Shown: piece after piece, positions 8,575-16,831 of the stretch
Position numbering within the stretch: the first letter of the stretch is position 1
How the letters are laid out: every line of letters starts with the position of its first letter
Origin: JBFXAM01 sp050184295
GTDB lineage: Bacteria; Planctomycetota; Phycisphaerae; UBA1845; Fen-1342
Assembly (NCBI GenBank): GCA_050184295.1
Contig: JBFXAM010000046.1
Coordinates: forward strand, 1 to 33,288
Reading direction: 5' to 3'
DNA: 33,288 nt
The notes under the pieces: generated by a model
Seen by the model: only the letters and a program-made list of their open reading frames with translations
Databases searched by the model: none
What the model was told of the DNA's origin: nothing
Made by a program: the position numbers and the translations under genes

Positions 8575-9316
8575 GAGAATTTCCTTCGTGGCTGTTCCGC
8601 GGCGCGTGTGCGCCCGCGGGATGTTCGTTCCAGGCCAACGCGACCCGCCGCACAACGAGGTGCTCCAGCGGACCGAGGGCCAATGCGGTCAGAATCTCGG
8701 CCGGGCGGGCCGTGCTGTCCTGCGAATAACGCAGGACCATGCGCAGTACGCCGTCGGCGAGCGTCAATTCCTCGACAAAGCGGCGGATTTCGATCCGCCG
8801 CGGGGGCTTCTTCGGCCCAAACGTGCGCTCCACGTGCAACTCCGGGCGCGCCAGGAGTTCGGCGATCGCGCCGTCGAGGCCGTCCACCGCCTGCGGCGGC
8901 AGCGTCACCTCGTAGGCGGCGGCGCGCGGCGTGCGGAGCCACGCCGGCGCGGGATTCAGCACTTCGTGCAGCGGCGCGCCCGTGGGCAGCACCGCGGCCA
9001 GCCGCTCAGAGAGTTCCGCACACGGCGCGTCTTCGCGCAGCGCCAACACCGCGAACTGGCACGTGGACTCCATTCCCACGCTCCGCGGAACCGGCAGCGA
9101 GAGGCGCGGCTTGGGGTTGAAACCGCGCGAAAACCACAGCGGCCAGCGCGCCCGCACCAGCGCCCGCGACAGCATCCGCAGCTCGTCGTGGTGCGCCAGA
9201 AAGCGCAAGTCGCCGAGCACGCTGTAGCGGGCGGCAACCGCGATCCGCACCTCGGGCGCGGAAGGCGCGATCTCGCGCGACGGAGCTTGTCGTTCGGGCG
9301 TTTCCAAGGTGGTCAC
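8567..9316 (-). CDS. DUF2344 / TIGR03936 radical-SAM-linked protein
   Basis: This 249-residue protein begins with GTG, one base after the ptsI stop (TAGTGTG), and ends inside the start region of the RNase gene. The family core is clear: VRIAVAARYSVLGDLRFLAHHDELRMLSRAL, then WFSRGFNPKPRLSLPVPRSVGMES. It has no radical-SAM Cys motif of its own. Elsewhere the domain stands next to, or is fused to, a B12-binding radical SAM protein, and it commonly precedes an rng/rne gene, as here. The function is unknown; a role in RNA or ribosome biology is inferred only from this neighbourhood. The radical SAM partner is not in the window. Confidence 0.85.
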   Translation of the reverse strand: MTTLETPERQAPSREIAPSAPEVRIAVAARYSVLGDLRFLAHHDELRMLSRALVRARWPLWFSRGFNPKPRLSLPVPRSVGMESTCQFAVLALREDAPCAELSERLAAVLPTGAPLHEVLNPAPAWLRTPRAAAYEVTLPPQAVDGLDGAIAELLARPELHVERTFGPKKPPRRIEIRRFVEELTLADGVLRMVLRYSQDSTARPAEILTALALGPLEHLVVRRVALAWNEHPAGAHAPRNSHEGNSLG

Positions 9317-9317
9317 A

Positions 9318-11081
9318 CTAAGCCGCCTGATCCTCGTGATCCTCGTCTTCCGACTCGATCAACCCGCGCAGCTCGTCGCGCAGAAAGTTCATCACCTGCC
9401 GGTCGTTGTCGAAGCGCACCGCTGCACGCGCGACGCGGTGACACTGCTCGATCGTCGTCGAACGGACGATCCGCTTCACTTCGCCCATGTCCTTGGCCGC
9501 CATCGAAAAATGCCGCAGCCCCAGCCCCGTGAGGAGCATCGTGTAGATGGGCATGCCGGCCATCTCCCCGCACAACTCCACCTCGATCCCCGCCCGCGCC
9601 GCCGCCAACACGACGTGCCGGATCAGCCGCAGGACCGCGGGGTTGTGCGGCTGGTAGAGGTGCGCGACGCGCTCGTTGGCGCGATCGACCGCGAGCACGT
9701 ACTGCGTCAGGTCGTTCGTCCCGATGCTGAAGAAGCGCACCTCGCGCGCCAGCGTCGCCGCCATCATGGCCGCGGACGGCGTCTCGATCATGATTCCCAC
9801 CGGCACGTCGCGCCGGAACGGGATGTCCTCCTCGTCGAGATCCTCCATCACGTCGGCGAGCGTGGCCTTCGCCTGGCGCAGCTCGATGATCGTCGTGATC
9901 ATCGGGAACATGATCCGCACGTCGCCGTGCGCGCTCGCCCGCAGGATCGCGCGCAGATGCGTCTTGAACAGGTCGAGATGCTGGAGGCAGTAACGCAGCG
10001 ACCGCAACCCGAGGTCGGGGTTGTGATCGTGCTGCGGGCCGGCAAATGTGCTGATCTTGTCCGCCCCGAGATCCATCGTGCGGATCGTGATCGGCCGCCC
10101 GGCCAGATGCTCGACCGCCGTCCGCAACGACGCGTACTGCTCGTCCTCGCTCGGCAAACGGTCCTTGGCCAGAAACAGAAACTCCGTGCGATAGAGCCCG
10201 ACGCCTTCGGCGCCCGCCTGCACCGCGAGGGCGGCGTCCTCCGGCAGCTCGATGTTCGACATGAGCGTCAGCCGCACGCCGTCGGTCGTCACCGCCGGCA
10301 GGTCGCGAAGCGAGCGCAACCCGAGCTCCGCTTCGCGATTCTGGCGCTCGATCCCGCGATAGCGCTCGACGGTTCGCTCGTCCGGGTCGGCGATCACGAT
10401 CCCGTGCGTGCCGTCGACGACGAGCATTTGTCCGCCGGTGATGTCGCTCGTGATGTCGTTCAGCGCGACCACCGCGGGAATGCCGTACTTGCGGGCGATG
10501 ATCGCCATGTGCGAGGTTTGCCCGCCCTCGTCGAGCGCGAAGCCGAGAATGTGCTGGCGATCGAGCGTGACGGCCTGCGACGGCGTGATGTCGTTGGCGA
10601 CGATGATGACCGGCTCGGTCAGGCGCGTGATGTCCTCGCGCTCGCGGCCGAGGATGTGCCGCAGGACGCGCTTCTCGATGTCGAACAGGTCGCGGACGCG
10701 CTCGCGAAAGTACGGATCGCTCAGCGCGCGGAACTCGCGCTGGCGGCGGTTCATCTCCTGGCTGAACGCATAGGCGGCGGTGTATTGGTTCTTCTCGATC
10801 TGCTCGACGACCGCTTTGCGCAGCCGCTCGTCCGAGATGCACGCTTCGTGAAAGTCGAAGATGCGGGACGTGTTCTCGCCCAGCTTGCGCGCCACCGCGA
10901 CCCGCAGCTCGGCGACTTCCTGCCGCGACGCCTCGAGCGCCGCGACGAGAGTTCGGACCTGCGAGGCGGTTTGAGCACGGTCGACCAGCCGGCGCGGAAT
11001 GCGATACTCTTCCGTATCGAGAACCAGCGCCGGGCCGATCGCCACGCCGGGCGATGCGTTGATGCCTTTCTTCTGAATCAT
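9318..11081 (-). CDS. ptsI: Phosphoenolpyruvate-protein phosphotransferase (PTS enzyme I)
   Basis: This 587-residue protein transfers phosphate from PEP to HPr. The phosphorylated His is His191 in GGQTSHMAIIARKYGIP, against His189 in E. coli. The PEP-binding barrel has GLYRTEFLFL, the Arg-rich LGLRSLRYCL and the active-site Cys504 in CGEMAG, against Cys502 in E. coli. Length and residue spacing match a standard enzyme I with no added GAF domain. The start is the ATG of MIQKKGINASPGVAIG, as expected for the family. Only a weak ribosome binding site is seen, and an in-frame TTG lies 57 nt upstream. It follows ptsH and precedes DUF2344. No EIIB or EIIC gene is nearby. Confidence 0.95.
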   Translation of the reverse strand: MIQKKGINASPGVAIGPALVLDTEEYRIPRRLVDRAQTASQVRTLVAALEASRQEVAELRVAVARKLGENTSRIFDFHEACISDERLRKAVVEQIEKNQYTAAYAFSQEMNRRQREFRALSDPYFRERVRDLFDIEKRVLRHILGREREDITRLTEPVIIVANDITPSQAVTLDRQHILGFALDEGGQTSHMAIIARKYGIPAVVALNDITSDITGGQMLVVDGTHGIVIADPDERTVERYRGIERQNREAELGLRSLRDLPAVTTDGVRLTLMSNIELPEDAALAVQAGAEGVGLYRTEFLFLAKDRLPSEDEQYASLRTAVEHLAGRPITIRTMDLGADKISTFAGPQHDHNPDLGLRSLRYCLQHLDLFKTHLRAILRASAHGDVRIMFPMITTIIELRQAKATLADVMEDLDEEDIPFRRDVPVGIMIETPSAAMMAATLAREVRFFSIGTNDLTQYVLAVDRANERVAHLYQPHNPAVLRLIRHVVLAAARAGIEVELCGEMAGMPIYTMLLTGLGLRHFSMAAKDMGEVKRIVRSTTIEQCHRVARAAVRFDNDRQVMNFLRDELRGLIESEDEDHEDQAA

Positions 11082-11181
11082 GGCCGCGCGGGATTGCCCG
11101 CGTCGCCGGCCGCGATCGGAAGCCGCGGGCCGGCTCAAGTCAGCGTCTTTCGCGTGGTCCCGGCCCCGGCAGCGTCCGTCG

Positions 11182-11463
11182 CTACCCGGGCTCGATGGTT
11201 TCCCCGAATCCGTCTTCGATCAGTTTCGCCAGCGCGTCGAGGGCGGCGTCCGAATCCTCGCCGTCCGCAACGACCCGCAACCGCGTCCCCTGCGTCGCGA
11301 CCAGCATCAGGAGCTCCATCGGGCTCCGGCCGTCCGCCTGCCGCTCGCCGTTCACCACCTTGATGTCGGCGGCGAAGCGGGACGCGATGTCCACAAACTG
11401 CATGATCGGCCGAAAGTGCATCCCTTCCTTGTTCGGGATCACGACTTCTCGTTCGACCGCCAC
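11182..11463 (-). CDS. ptsH: HPr family phosphocarrier protein
   Basis: This 93-residue protein carries phosphate from enzyme I to IIA proteins. His16 in KEGMHFRP is the phosphorylated residue; the usual motif is GLHARP. A Ser (Ser47, DGRSPMELL) occupies the position of the regulatory Ser46 of Gram-positive HPr, but no HPr kinase gene is seen here. The start is GTG at 11463 (VAVEREVVIPNKEG). It lies 44 bp after ptsN and about 100 bp before ptsI. As no sugar-specific EII is encoded nearby, its main partner is probably the PtsN-like protein next door. Confidence 0.92.
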   Translation of the reverse strand: MAVEREVVIPNKEGMHFRPIMQFVDIASRFAADIKVVNGERQADGRSPMELLMLVATQGTRLRVVADGEDSDAALDALAKLIEDGFGETIEPG

Positions 11464-11507
11464 ACGGATGGCCCTTGGTCCGCCGCGCTGGCGCGACGGA
11501 CGAGCGT

Positions 11508-11987
11508 TCAGGACGCCAGCAGTTTTTCGTCCGCCTCACGAAGCAACTCGAAAACCGCCTCCGCACTGGTCGCTTGGCGAAGGAACTTGCGGAACTTCTC
11601 CTGCTGCAAATGCCGAAACACCAGATCCATCGCCCGCAGGTGTTCTTCCGCCTGGTCCGCAGGACTCAGGATCAAAAACACCGCGAACACCGGCTCGCCG
11701 TCCAAGGACGAGAAGTCGATGCCCGTGTTGCTCCGCCCCACGGCGGCCACGACGCGCGACAAACCCTCGATCTTCGCGTGCGGGGCGGCAACGCCGCGCC
11801 CGAATCCGGTTGTTCCGCGGGTGCGCTCCCGGGCGATGATCGAGCGCACGATCCCGTCCACATCCGCCGCCGCAATCGCACCGGCCGACGCGAGCGCCTC
11901 GACCAACTCGCGAATCACGCCGTTGCGATCGGTTCCCGTGCACTCGGCCACGATTGCGTTTCGCGGAACCAGATCGCGCAGTTTCAT
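11508..11987 (-). CDS. ptsN: PTS IIA protein, nitrogen-regulatory/fructose type
   Basis: This 159-residue single-domain EIIA accepts phosphate from HPr. The active-site His70 lies in GFGRGVAAPHAKIEGL, the signature of the PtsN/FruA IIA family. The region from FAVFLILSPADQAEEHLRAM to the end matches the rest of the fold. The ATG of MKLRDLVPRN is preceded by GGAGAG; the open frame continues upstream but overlaps hpf. Standing alone with ptsH and ptsI, and lacking IIB and IIC, it should be a regulatory output of the relay rather than a sugar transporter. It starts 25 bp after hpf. Confidence 0.92.
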   Translation of the reverse strand: MKLRDLVPRNAIVAECTGTDRNGVIRELVEALASAGAIAAADVDGIVRSIIARERTRGTTGFGRGVAAPHAKIEGLSRVVAAVGRSNTGIDFSSLDGEPVFAVFLILSPADQAEEHLRAMDLVFRHLQQEKFRKFLRQATSAEAVFELLREADEKLLAS

Positions 11988-12012
11988 GTCGCTCTCCGCG
12001 GCGTCGCGTGGG

Positions 12013-12318
12013 TCACGAGCTCGGGTGCTTGCGATTGCGGAGCTTCTCCTTGTGTCGACGGATCTGCGCCTCGACCTCTTCGAGCAGAATGTCGACCGCC
12101 GCGTAAATGTCGTCGTGAGTCTCGTTCGCAATGAATGGATCCGACCGGTCGGCGTGCACGATCATCTTGGCCGTGTGCTTCCCGTTCTGCCCGTCGAGCA
12201 CGACCTCGATCGACTGGATGCGATCGTAAAACCGCACGAGCTTCTGGGCCTTCTCGGTGCAGTACTCCTTCAACGCGTCGGGAACACCCATGTGCCGCCC
12301 GGAGACTGTCACCTGCAT
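12013..12318 (-). CDS. hpf: Ribosome hibernation promoting factor, short form
   Basis: This 101-residue protein has the HPF/YfiA fold: MQVTVSGRHMGVPDALKEYC, then VEVVLDGQNGKHTAKMIVHA and DDIYAAVDILLEEVEAQIRRHKEK. It binds the 30S subunit and promotes inactive ribosomes in slow growth. The long-form C-terminal dimerisation domain is absent. AGAGGAGAG before the ATG fixes the start. It is the first gene of the hpf-ptsN-ptsH-ptsI-DUF2344-rne cluster. hpf-ptsN adjacency is also seen in proteobacteria, where rpoN precedes it; here a LacI-type gene does. Confidence 0.92.
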   Translation of the reverse strand: MQVTVSGRHMGVPDALKEYCTEKAQKLVRFYDRIQSIEVVLDGQNGKHTAKMIVHADRSDPFIANETHDDIYAAVDILLEEVEAQIRRHKEKLRNRKHPSS

Positions 12319-12434
12319 CGAAAGCTCTCCTCTGCCCGCGGGCGCACGCGGGACACCGACGACGCCGTTTCCCGCGCGCCGCCGACCGCTGCCGCCGCGC
12401 CCGCGTGCAGCGCGGATCGACAATCGCCCCGGGG

Positions 12435-12464
12435 ACTGTATCGGAATACCCGCGCAGGCGTCAA
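12435..12464 (-). promoter_or_regulatory. Probable promoter of the hpf-pts-rne cluster
   Basis: On the minus strand TTGACG (12459-12464) and TACAGT (12435-12440) are separated by 18 nt. This places the transcript start about 110 nt before the hpf ATG. A second -10-like box, a perfect TATAAT at 12523-12528 on the minus strand, lies further up but lacks a recognisable -35. Confidence 0.5.
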
Positions 12465-12587
12465 GCTCACCGGCCGGCCACCAGCGCGCCCGCAATCAAC
12501 GCAACCTCCGATGCACAAAAGCATTATAGGCGGAACAGCGGGCGGGAAGGTCATCCCGGCGATTACTCGACGGCAAGATGCGGCGTG

Positions 12588-13592
12588 TCAGGTCCGAACG
12601 GCGCGCGTCGAGTCGCGTTCGATCAGTTGCGGCGCTACCTGCACCGACTGAAACGCGTCGGCCCGCGCCTTCGTGAGTCGCTGCGTCGCGGTTTCGATCG
12701 CGCGCTGGCCGATCTCCGCGCCGGAATAGTCGACCGTCGTGAGCGCCGGCGCGACCTCGGCGGCCAGTGCGTCGTTGCCCTGACCCATGACGGCAATGTC
12801 GACGCCGGGCGCGAAACCAAGCTGCCGGCACGCAAGCATGACGCTCAGCGCGAGCGCGTCGTCGGACGCGCCGATGCCGCTCAACCCCTCAAGCCGCCCA
12901 CGCAAAGCCTCGACCAGTGCGCTCGCCGACACGTGCGCATCCACCGCGAGCACCGCTCGGGACACGTCGACTCCATGCTCATGCACGATCGCCTCGAAGC
13001 CGGCGCGGCGCTCGGACGCGCCGAGAAAGCGATTGCGATGCACGTAAAGAATCGAACGCGATCCCTCGCGCAGCAACCGCCGCGCGACCAGGCGCCCCGA
13101 TTCGGCGTAGTCGGGCGCGATCACGTCGCACGCCAAATCTTCCAGCGGATAGCAGGACACGACCGGACGCGCGCCCACCGCCGTTCGCAGCGCCGCCGTC
13201 ACCTCCAACGCCAGCGGACAAGCCACCAGAATCGTGTCGATGCGGTCGGCGGAAAAGCGATTCAGTCGGTCCGCGGCGGCGCCGGGGTCGGCTTCGAGCT
13301 CCAGCGGATAAACCACCTGATGGGTGGCCTCGGCGTGATGCACGACGCCGTGCAGGAACGCGAGGTTGAGCGGTGTCGAGAGGTTGTCGAGGAGCGTGAC
13401 GCAGGCGAAATTGCGGCCGGTGGCAAGCGTGCGAGCGGCGTGGCTGGGGATGTAGTTGAGCTTTCGGCACGCGTCGAGGACGCGCTGTTTGGTCTGCGAA
13501 CTGATGTCCGGGCGGTCGTTCAGCGCCCGCGAAACCGTGCCTCGCGAGAGGCCGGTCTGCCGGCTGATGTCTTCGATCGTGACTTTGGCCAT
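12588..13592 (-). CDS. LacI family transcriptional regulator
   Basis: This 334-residue protein has the LacI helix-turn-helix and hinge at residues 1-60 (KVTIEDISRQTGLSRGTVSRALNDRPDISS, then LNYIPSHAARTLATGRN). A periplasmic-binding-protein-like ligand domain follows. AAGGA lies upstream of the ATG. No sugar transporter or catabolic gene is adjacent: downstream on the same strand is the hpf-pts cluster, and upstream is a PKD/WD40 lipoprotein gene. The effector and operator are unknown. Autoregulation or control of the hpf promoter 125 bp downstream are possibilities only. Confidence 0.92.
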   Translation of the reverse strand: MAKVTIEDISRQTGLSRGTVSRALNDRPDISSQTKQRVLDACRKLNYIPSHAARTLATGRNFACVTLLDNLSTPLNLAFLHGVVHHAEATHQVVYPLELEADPGAAADRLNRFSADRIDTILVACPLALEVTAALRTAVGARPVVSCYPLEDLACDVIAPDYAESGRLVARRLLREGSRSILYVHRNRFLGASERRAGFEAIVHEHGVDVSRAVLAVDAHVSASALVEALRGRLEGLSGIGASDDALALSVMLACRQLGFAPGVDIAVMGQGNDALAAEVAPALTTVDYSGAEIGQRAIETATQRLTKARADAFQSVQVAPQLIERDSTRAVRT

Positions 13593-13679
13593 GGACGCGT
13601 CCTTGCGGCGGTGCCGGCTGCCGTTTCCCCGCGCTCCGGAGACTTGCCGAAAGCGAAACCCGAGTCACGCAATTCCACG

Positions 13680-13707
13680 ATTCTACCGCGCGGACCGCCA
13701 GTTGCAA
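13680..13707 (-). promoter_or_regulatory. Probable promoter of the LacI-type regulator
   Basis: TTGCAA (13702-13707) and TAGAAT (13680-13685) on the minus strand are separated by 16 nt, about 88 nt before the ATG. The stretch is AT-richer than its surroundings. Confidence 0.5.
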
Positions 13708-13810
13708 TCCGTCGGACCGATACAAGCGAGGGAAGCGTGCAGGGCAGACGTGTTTCTACGGGACCGGAGCGGCGCCGCGCCGTCTGGCGCGCCGCGCGGG
13801 AAACGACGCA

Positions 13811-13828
13811 GCCGGGCAATTGCCCGGC
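13811..13828 (-). terminator. 18-bp perfect palindrome after the WD40 gene, possible terminator
   Basis: GCCGGGCAATTGCCCGGC is a perfect palindrome that can fold as a 7-bp stem with an AATT loop, about 43 nt after the stop of the PKD/WD40 gene. There is no U-run. It could instead be a protein-binding site, since it lies upstream of the LacI-type gene. LacI-family operators usually have a central CG, whereas this one has AATT. Confidence 0.35.
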
Positions 13829-13870
13829 CGCGCCCAAGTATCGGACAGAGTTTGCGTTACGTGCCGGCGA

Positions 13871-16723
13871 TTAGGGTCGCGGGCCGACCAATTCGTCCAG
13901 CAGCTGAGGCACGTCCTGGAACCCGATCTGCGTGTTGTACTGCTCTCCGCCGAAGAGCGGCGAGCTCGTGAAACTGATCGGGATGCCCGCATCGAGCGCG
14001 ACATAATGCATCACGTCGTTGGGGTTGTCGACGTGCCGCAGGCCCAGCAGGTGCCCGATCTCGTGCGCCGCGGTCTCGCCGATGTACGTCGCGAGATCCG
14101 TCGAGGTGAGCATCGGAAAGGCGGCGCGGATCGCTTCCGTCGAGATGACGGCGGCGCCCGTGAGCGTGTCGTTGCGGATGTCGATGTAGTCGGCTATGCC
14201 GTAAAACCCGTCGAACGTCGCGGCCCCGCCGAAGTAGACGCGCTGGAACGGCGCCTCCGGCGGCGGTTGGTCGGTGGTCGTGATCGCCACATTCCAATTC
14301 GTGTACAGCGCCCGCACGGTGTCGAGGATGCGGCTCTTCATGATCGCGGTGTCGGCGGGCGGAAAGCCCAGCGCCGCCGCGTCGAACGGCGCGATGTTGC
14401 GGGCCGGCTGGTCCGCGATGCGGATGCCCTGGCCGCCGACGAAATCGAGCAGCACGCGCTGCTGGCGCTGCGTGGCGCCCGCGCCGCGCTGCACGCGCAC
14501 GCTCACCCCGTCGCCGCTGTCGACCACCACGAAGTGGTTCTGACTGTTGTGGCCGATCGTCACCTTGGTCTCGGGCGTCAGCAGGATGAACGAATCCTGG
14601 TACCACGCGATCGCCTTGCGGTCCGAGTCGAGCAACAGCACGCTGTAGAACGAATCCTGAAACACCTGTCGATAGCCCGGCGTCGTCAGCAGGCTCACGA
14701 AGAGCCGGTCGCCCGCCGCCAGCGGACCCAGGTCGAAGATCTGCCGCTGGTTCGTCGGCGCGACCACGACCGCGGCCCGGTCGCCGAGCAGCGGAATCCG
14801 CGGCGTGAAGTTGTCGATCGACGCCGTGAACGGCGCGACGACGTTGATGGTCGTGGTCGCGTAGGTGCGCACCGGCGTGGTTCGGTCGGTCTGCACTTCC
14901 GACCAGAGGAAGTAGGTGCCGGGATTCACGCTGCGCAGGTCGAGCGCGGTCGGCACCGTGAGGTTCAGGTCGTTGCCCTGGCGGGGATTCGTGTCGAGCT
15001 TGATGTCGTTGCGCGCCAGCACGCCAACCGCCAGGCTGGCGCCGTCCGGCGAGAACGCGACCGACGCGATCGGCGACGTGCAGGGCGCCAGCGAGCGCAG
15101 CTGGGCGCCGGTGGCCACCGTCCATAAACGGACCGTGCCGTCGAACCCGCCGGTCGCCAGCAGCGTGCCGTCCGGCGAGAACGCGACGGAGCTGAGCCGA
15201 TTGGTGTGACCGGTCAGGGTGCGAATCTCGGTTCCGCCGGTGATGTTCCAAAGTTTGGCGGTGCGGTCGTCGCTCGCGGTCGCGACCAGCGTGCCGTCCG
15301 GGGAGATCGCGACGCCCGAGACGCTGTTGGCGTGCCCACTGACCAACTGACCGCTCGTGAACTGCGGGCCGAACGTCGCGATGTTCACGCCGTTGGTCGC
15401 GTCCCACAGCCTGGCGGTCTGGTCCACGCTGCCGGTCAGCACCAGCGTCGCGTCGCGCGGGGAGAATGCGACCGCGGTCACGCCGAACGCGTGCCCGACG
15501 AACGTCCGCACGACGTTTCCGCCCGCGACGCTGTAGAGCGTCGCGGTGGCGTCGTCGCTGCCCGAGAGCACTTGCGTGCCATTGGGCGAGAACGCGACCG
15601 CGTTCACCGCCTGCGTGTGCACGCGGAACTCGCGAAGCACGGCGCCCGTCGACGTGTTGCGCACCAACACGCCGCCGTCGCCGAGCCCGCAGACGAACAG
15701 CGTGCCGTCCGGCGAGACCGCCGCGGACGTGACGATCGCCGTGTTGCCGCCGTACGACTGCCGGACTTCGCCGGTCGAAGCGTTGTAGAGCCGCAGGGTC
15801 TGGTCATCGCTGGCCGTGAGGATCGAGGCCCCGTCGGGCGTCCAGACGGCCGCCCGGACGCGCCCCGCGTGACCGAGGAACTCGCCTTGCAACGCGCCGC
15901 TGCTCACGTTGTAGCGGACCGCCTTGGCGTCGCACGGATCGGCATCGCCGTCGAGACCCGCCGCGAGCATTCGCGGCGTGCCGGCGGTGACGTCGAACAC
16001 CACGCTGACCCAGAGCGGCGAATCCGGCGACACGACCAGGTTGTTGATCTCCGCCGATGGCGAGCGGAACTGAATCGTCGGGCGGCGGATGCCCACCTCG
16101 ATGATCTGCTCCGCCTGGCTGGTCACGCCGGTGTTGTCCGTGATCGTAAGCCGCGTCCGGAACGTGCCGGGACTTGCAAACGTGTGCGCGACGACCGGCA
16201 GCAGCTCGCGCGAGCCGTCCCCGAAGTCCCACTGGTAGCTCTCGATCTCGCCGTCGGGGTCGAACGACTGGGTCGCATCGAAGTTGAAGATCGCCGGCGC
16301 CGACTCCGCCGCCGTGCGATCGACGCGGATGATCGCGATCGGCTCCTGCGTGACAAAGATCGTCACGGTGCGGGTCGAGGTCTGGTTGGCGTCGTCGCGA
16401 AGCGTGAGCGCCACGCGATAAGTCCCGGTCGCGGTGAAAGTGTGCGTGGGGGCGATCTCGCGGCTCGTCTGGCCGTCGCCGAAATCCCAGACGCGATCGA
16501 TGATCAGCCCGTCGTCGGTGCTGCCGGCGGAACTGAAGCGCACCACGAGCGGCGCGACGCCGCGCGTCACGTCTGCGCTCAGCACGATGGTCGGCGGCAG
16601 GTTGAAGGAGAGCCCGCCACCGCCGCCCGTACCCGTGCCGGGGAGGCAGCCCGATAAGTTGATCTGCATGAGAAGAAACGGAAAGGCGGCTGCCGCGAGA
16701 AACACTGAACGCCCGTGAGGCAT
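13871..16723 (-). CDS. Lipoprotein with two PKD domains, seven-bladed WD40 propeller and C-terminal metzincin-like protease
   Basis: This 950-residue protein starts with a lipoprotein signal (Cys26 in INLSGC). Two PKD domains follow (about 43-126 and 127-213, with DRVWDFGDG and SYQWDFGDG). Seven WD40-like repeats come next (about 250-560), with units such as HTNRLSSVAFSPDGTLLATG followed by FDGTVRLW. A beta-rich domain resembling bacterial pre-peptidase modules spans about 600-800. The C-terminal part has HEIGHLLGLRH at 887-897, a zinc site of the HExxHxxGxxH class, followed by VMHYV, a probable Met-turn. It should sit on the outer or periplasmic face, binding a partner through the propeller and cutting protein. 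AGGAG before ATG 16723 sets the start; the frame stays open further up but runs antisense through the CAP gene. Confidence 0.88.
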   Translation of the reverse strand: MPHGRSVFLAAAAFPFLLMQINLSGCLPGTGTGGGGGLSFNLPPTIVLSADVTRGVAPLVVRFSSAGSTDDGLIIDRVWDFGDGQTSREIAPTHTFTATGTYRVALTLRDDANQTSTRTVTIFVTQEPIAIIRVDRTAAESAPAIFNFDATQSFDPDGEIESYQWDFGDGSRELLPVVAHTFASPGTFRTRLTITDNTGVTSQAEQIIEVGIRRPTIQFRSPSAEINNLVVSPDSPLWVSVVFDVTAGTPRMLAAGLDGDADPCDAKAVRYNVSSGALQGEFLGHAGRVRAAVWTPDGASILTASDDQTLRLYNASTGEVRQSYGGNTAIVTSAAVSPDGTLFVCGLGDGGVLVRNTSTGAVLREFRVHTQAVNAVAFSPNGTQVLSGSDDATATLYSVAGGNVVRTFVGHAFGVTAVAFSPRDATLVLTGSVDQTARLWDATNGVNIATFGPQFTSGQLVSGHANSVSGVAISPDGTLVATASDDRTAKLWNITGGTEIRTLTGHTNRLSSVAFSPDGTLLATGGFDGTVRLWTVATGAQLRSLAPCTSPIASVAFSPDGASLAVGVLARNDIKLDTNPRQGNDLNLTVPTALDLRSVNPGTYFLWSEVQTDRTTPVRTYATTTINVVAPFTASIDNFTPRIPLLGDRAAVVVAPTNQRQIFDLGPLAAGDRLFVSLLTTPGYRQVFQDSFYSVLLLDSDRKAIAWYQDSFILLTPETKVTIGHNSQNHFVVVDSGDGVSVRVQRGAGATQRQQRVLLDFVGGQGIRIADQPARNIAPFDAAALGFPPADTAIMKSRILDTVRALYTNWNVAITTTDQPPPEAPFQRVYFGGAATFDGFYGIADYIDIRNDTLTGAAVISTEAIRAAFPMLTSTDLATYIGETAAHEIGHLLGLRHVDNPNDVMHYVALDAGIPISFTSSPLFGGEQYNTQIGFQDVPQLLDELVGPRP

Positions 16724-16769
16724 GTCTCGGCTCCTGTAATCGCGCGGGCCCGCGCCTTGCGCCCCTAAG

Positions 16770-16798
16770 AGTATGGGTAGGACAAAGAGTCGCATCAA
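16770..16798 (-). promoter_or_regulatory. Probable promoter of the PKD/WD40 lipoprotein gene
   Basis: On the minus strand TTGATG (16793-16798) and CATACT (16770-16775) are spaced by 17 nt, about 47 nt before the ATG. It lies back to back with the promoter of the CAP gene in a 168-bp divergent region. Confidence 0.4.
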
Positions 16799-16802
16799 GA
16801 GC

Positions 16803-16831
16803 TTGGCTTCACCGGTTTCGCGGTGTACGAT
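16803..16831 (+). promoter_or_regulatory. Probable promoter of the CAP-domain lipoprotein gene
   Basis: TTGGCT (16803-16808) and TACGAT (16826-16831) are spaced by 17 nt. The spacer contains a small dyad (CACCG-GTTTCG-CGGTG). The -35 boxes of the two divergent promoters are only 4 bp apart, so the two transcription units may be co-regulated. Confidence 0.4.

Noticed and set aside
11307..11330. Ser47 of HPr as a regulatory phosphorylation site
   Set aside because: The Ser is present, but no HPr kinase gene is in the window, so regulation at this site is not supported here.
9309..11363. Plus-strand frame opposite ptsI
   Set aside because: Antisense shadow; ptsI has all catalytic residues and correct spacing on the other strand. 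The same holds for plus-strand frames opposite the WD40 lipoprotein, lacI and hppA genes.
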